From Spirochaetales bacterium (GTDB taxonomy: Bacteria; Spirochaetota; Spirochaetia; SZUA-6; DRHE01), in NCBI GenBank assembly GCA_023136785.1, contig JAGLQP010000070.1, positions 1 to 8,570 on the forward strand: a stretch of DNA of 8,570 nt, written 5' to 3'. Positions 7,029-8,570 of the stretch are shown here, in pieces. Under the pieces are notes generated by a model. That model was not told the DNA's origin, made no database searches, and saw only the letters and a list, made by a program, of their open reading frames with translations. The position numbers were made by a program, and so were the translations under genes. Position 1 is the stretch's first letter. Every line of letters starts with the position of its first letter.

Positions 7029-7369
7029 TTATAATCCGACCAGAGGATAATGGTCAAGGAGAGACCAAGAAACCAGGAAGATCACTGAAACGCGGTGATG
7101 AAGCCTTTCAAGATCGGGAAGGAGAATCTTTTTCACCTCCTCAGGGTCGGTAATAACGGCGAGTATTTTGTTAGATCTTCTCTGAAATACTCGTTATAGT
7201 CTGTGTGGAAGAGTACTTTTCCGTGGAAGCTTTCAAAGCGTGTCTTTTCTAGAACGATGGGAGGTCGTGCTATGTACCGGGGGAGATTCTCCCGCTCCTG
7301 CCGACTTCCACCGAACAGTCTTATTGACGAATCAATACTGAAAGCCTGAGTGCCTCCAGCTTCAAAAGG
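7029..7369 (-). pseudogene. Degraded 3' end of an IS91-type (Y2/rolling-circle) transposase
   Basis: Two - strand frames carry family-like protein. The first (7369 to a TGA at 7135-7133) reads AFSIDSSIRLFGGSRQEREN, then RYIARPPIVLEKTRFESFHG, then KVLFHTDYNEYFREDL. This matches the GFSID...ARPP block of IS91/IS801/IS1294-type transposases as I know them. The second frame (about 7169 to a TAA at 7031-7029) resumes with KILAVITDPEEVKKIL, the typical C-terminal block of the same proteins. The linking 50-60 residues (normally with a QHIP motif) are missing. So there is an internal deletion plus a frameshift, and the catalytic N-terminal part is absent. The remnant begins only 13 bp after the stop of the convergent flavoprotein gene. 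Confidence 0.7.
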
Positions 7370-7398
7370 TTATCCGCCATGTGTTGGTTGATGAGTTT

Positions 7399-7710
7399 CT
7401 TGAGGCGTTGAAGATGACTCTGCCCTGCAGCGGGTCGACCATTGTCGAGTGCTCGGTGCAGATTGCGCTGGAGTCCTGCTCACGAGTCATTTTGGTCAGC
7501 GGGTACAGGGGAAAAGAACTAGCCCGTCTCTTCGCCGGCCGGGACCGGGTATTGGTTGTGCACAATTCCGACTACGAACTGGACATGTTTTCTTCGGTGC
7601 AGTGCGCCCACCGGCCACAGCGTTCCCGGCAGCCGCATCCGCGGGATCATCCCCAAGTATCGGGTAAGGACGGTCACCCCCTACAATCCTTTAATAAAAC
7701 AGGTTCTATA
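7399..7710 (+). pseudogene. Remnant of a YgfJ/MocA-like molybdenum-cofactor nucleotidyltransferase
   Basis: The + frame reads ALKMTLPCSGSTIVE, then IALESCSRVILVSGYRGKEL, then VLVVHNSDYELDMFSSVQCA (to about 7608). This closely follows E. coli YgfJ and other MobA-like NTP transferases that make molybdenum-cofactor dinucleotides (KMMLPWEQGTILD, CSRIILVTGYRGNEL, HNPDYAQGLLTSV). A later GKDGHP (7666-7680) matches the family IPGHP block in the same frame. Missing are the N-terminal nucleotide-binding AAGLSSRMG motif and about 20-25 central residues including the GDMP metal site; the bases between encode an implausible HRPQRSRQPHPRD. The frame runs on to a stop at 7812 without family character. The likely cause is 5' replacement by the adjacent transposase remnant plus an internal deletion. 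It should not be functional. Confidence 0.7.
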
Positions 7711-7914
7711 GATGATATACGTCCAATTTGCTGCTGCTGCTTTCATATACCCTATTTTCGAGGCTGTTTCGCCTCATATCCCTGCATTCTCGCTGGTATA
7801 TTGAAGCCATGAGAGTGATGCCGACCGGACAATCTCATATATCTGAGATCTTATACTTCATAAAAGCGGCCATAAGCTCAATCTCATTGTTTTACTGCAT
7901 AGTTTGTTTTAACC

Positions 7915-7993
7915 TCGATTTCCACGGATCCCCAAAAGGGCGGTGATCTGCGTGGCGCCGAGGCCCGGGAACCGCATTCCCGGTCGATTTCCA
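7915..7993. repeat. 10-bp direct repeat TCGATTTCCA, 69 bp apart
   Basis: TCGATTTCCA occurs at 7915-7924 and 7984-7993, bracketing the GC-rich hairpin at 7965-7983. Both copies lie upstream of the transposase-like gene at 8187. Repeated motifs near element ends are often transposase-binding sites; that role is an inference here. Confidence 0.4.
7965..7983. repeat. Perfect 7-bp GC-rich hairpin
   Basis: CCGGGAA (7965-7971) and TTCCCGG (7977-7983) form a perfect stem around the 5-nt loop CCGCA. No T run follows on either strand, so it is not a standard terminator. It could be a mobile-element end structure or a protein-binding site. Confidence 0.5.
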
Positions 7994-8150
7994 TGACTGG
8001 GTGTTAGCAATATCAAGTACTATAGATAACATCAAGGAGTTGTTAGACTGATTTGTCGAGTAGCTCGGATAGATGCACGGCCCCGATATAGCCTCAGAAT
8101 CCGGGAAAACACGGTGAGAATAACGCCTCAGTTGCACGAGATGGATACTC

Positions 8151-8178
8151 TTGACATCCTAGTGAAAATTGTGATAAT
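8151..8178 (+). promoter_or_regulatory. Strong sigma70-type promoter immediately before the transposase-like gene
   Basis: A perfect TTGACA (8151-8156), a 16-nt spacer and GATAAT (8173-8178) are present. Transcription would start at about 8184-8186, directly at the ATG at 8187. That leaves no room for a Shine-Dalgarno sequence and suggests a leaderless or near-leaderless mRNA. Confidence 0.65.
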
Positions 8179-8186
8179 ATACGAGT

Positions 8187-8570
8187 ATGGCTATCAATAC
8201 TCGAAATTCGCTAACTCCCGAAGAGGCGCGGTTCTTCCTCGCACCAGAGAAACCCCTGCAGAAGCAATACGAAGCCCTTCGGTGTTTCTTCGTCGAGAAT
8301 CTCCCCTCACGCCAAGTCGCTCAACGCTTCGGCTACACCCCTGGCGCTTTCCGCGTCCTGTGCCACCAGTTCCGACATGACCCGGCGAAGCGCGCAAGCT
8401 TCTTCCAGCACCTCAGGCATGGTCCCCATAGCGCCCCGGTGCGCGATCGGGTACGTGAGATGGCCGTTGCGATGCGCAAGCGAAACCTCTCGGTCTACGA
8501 CATCCAGCGAGAACTGGCGGAAGCCGGCCACGCAATCAGCATCAACGCCCTTTCAGTCCTGATGAGAGAG
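8187..8570 (+). CDS. Helix-turn-helix transposase-like protein, N-terminal part (3' truncated by window edge)
   Basis: The frame from ATG 8187 stays open for 128 codons to the last base of the window; the upstream in-frame TAA at 8175-8177 fixes the start. Residues about 22-64 (PLQKQYEALRCFFVENLPSR, then QRFGYTPGAFRVLCHQFRHDP) form a helix-turn-helix. Residues about 85-128 (VREMAVAMRKRNLSVYDIQR, then a sister helix pair) form a second. I recall this opening (YTPGAFRVLCHQFRHDP, NLSVYDI) from a widespread family of DDE-transposase-like proteins, usually annotated as transposase or hypothetical. The catalytic region would lie beyond the window, so transposase function is inferred from memory of the family. 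There is no Shine-Dalgarno site; the promoter abuts the start codon. Its GC content resembles the transporter genes rather than the AT-rich flavoprotein gene. Confidence 0.8.
   Translation, partial: MAINTRNSLTPEEARFFLAPEKPLQKQYEALRCFFVENLPSRQVAQRFGYTPGAFRVLCHQFRHDPAKRASFFQHLRHGPHSAPVRDRVREMAVAMRKRNLSVYDIQRELAEAGHAISINALSVLMRE

Larger units (their letters stand above)
7711..8150. other. Intergenic stretch, no supported gene
   Basis: About 440 bp between the nucleotidyltransferase remnant and the last promoter. Short open frames here lack family character, Shine-Dalgarno sites and consistent codon use. Visible structure consists of a small hairpin GAGGC/GCCTC (7760-7775), a 6-bp inverted repeat ATCTCA/TGAGAT (7832-7849), four tandem GCT/CTG triplets near 7730, and the repeat and hairpin listed separately at 7915-7993. 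The second half probably contains the end of the mobile element whose gene starts at 8187, but no boundary can be proven. Confidence 0.5.

Noticed and set aside
7038..7055. GACCA/TGGTC hairpin as terminator of the flavoprotein gene
   Set aside because: It has a 5-bp stem, an 8-nt loop and no T run after it on the + strand. Too weak to call.
7729..7741. Short CTG/GCT triplet run
   Set aside because: Only about four units; not meaningful as a repeat locus.
7728..7946. Open frame of about 72 codons after the nucleotidyltransferase remnant
   Set aside because: There is no Shine-Dalgarno site, no recognisable domain, and it runs into structured repeat DNA. Likely chance.
8194..8531. Overlapping - strand and alternative + frames within the last gene
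   Set aside because: These are shadows of the frame from 8187, which reads as a recognisable helix-turn-helix protein through to the window end.

Overview
This is bacterial DNA with two ordinary metabolic transport blocks on the left (1-5380) and a patchier accessory stretch on the right (5380-8570). ThiB has a cleavable Sec signal peptide with no lipobox cysteine, which fits a cell with a periplasm. The host lineage cannot be fixed from the sequence. A spirochaete or another Gram-negative anaerobe is a weak guess from the gene mix.

Layout. On the + strand, 2-1293 holds two translationally coupled inner-membrane permeases of a CUT1-type (MalF/MalG-like) carbohydrate ABC transporter; the first is cut by the window edge. 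Facing them on the - strand is a complete thiamine/TPP uptake operon, thiB-thiP-thiQ (5107 down to 1333). It is preceded by a recognisable TPP riboswitch (about 5222-5342) and a sigma70-type promoter (5350-5378). The permease and thiQ genes converge 39 bp apart. ThiB should capture thiamine or its phosphates in the periplasm, the fused two-domain permease ThiP forms the channel, and ThiQ supplies ATP hydrolysis. Intracellular TPP should shut the operon off through the riboswitch, probably at translation, because no intrinsic terminator is visible in the leader.

Upstream of the thi operon the sequence changes character. There is a 3' gene remnant with an in-frame stop (5477-5650, - strand). 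It is followed by a tRNA-His-like gene (5701-5779) with defects at conserved positions. Next comes an AT-rich nitronate monooxygenase-family gene (5933-7015) with its own near-consensus promoter. Immediately after it lies the frameshifted, deleted 3' end of an IS91-type transposase (- strand), butted against a degraded YgfJ/MocA-like molybdenum-cofactor nucleotidyltransferase remnant (+ strand). About 440 bp of apparently non-coding DNA follows, containing a strong hairpin and a 10-bp direct repeat. The window closes with the 5' part of a helix-turn-helix, transposase-like gene (8187 onward). Its near-consensus promoter lies so close to the start codon that the mRNA may be leaderless.

The accessory right half looks like a site of repeated insertion and decay beside a tRNA. 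I see no CRISPR array, rRNA or clear novel defence system.
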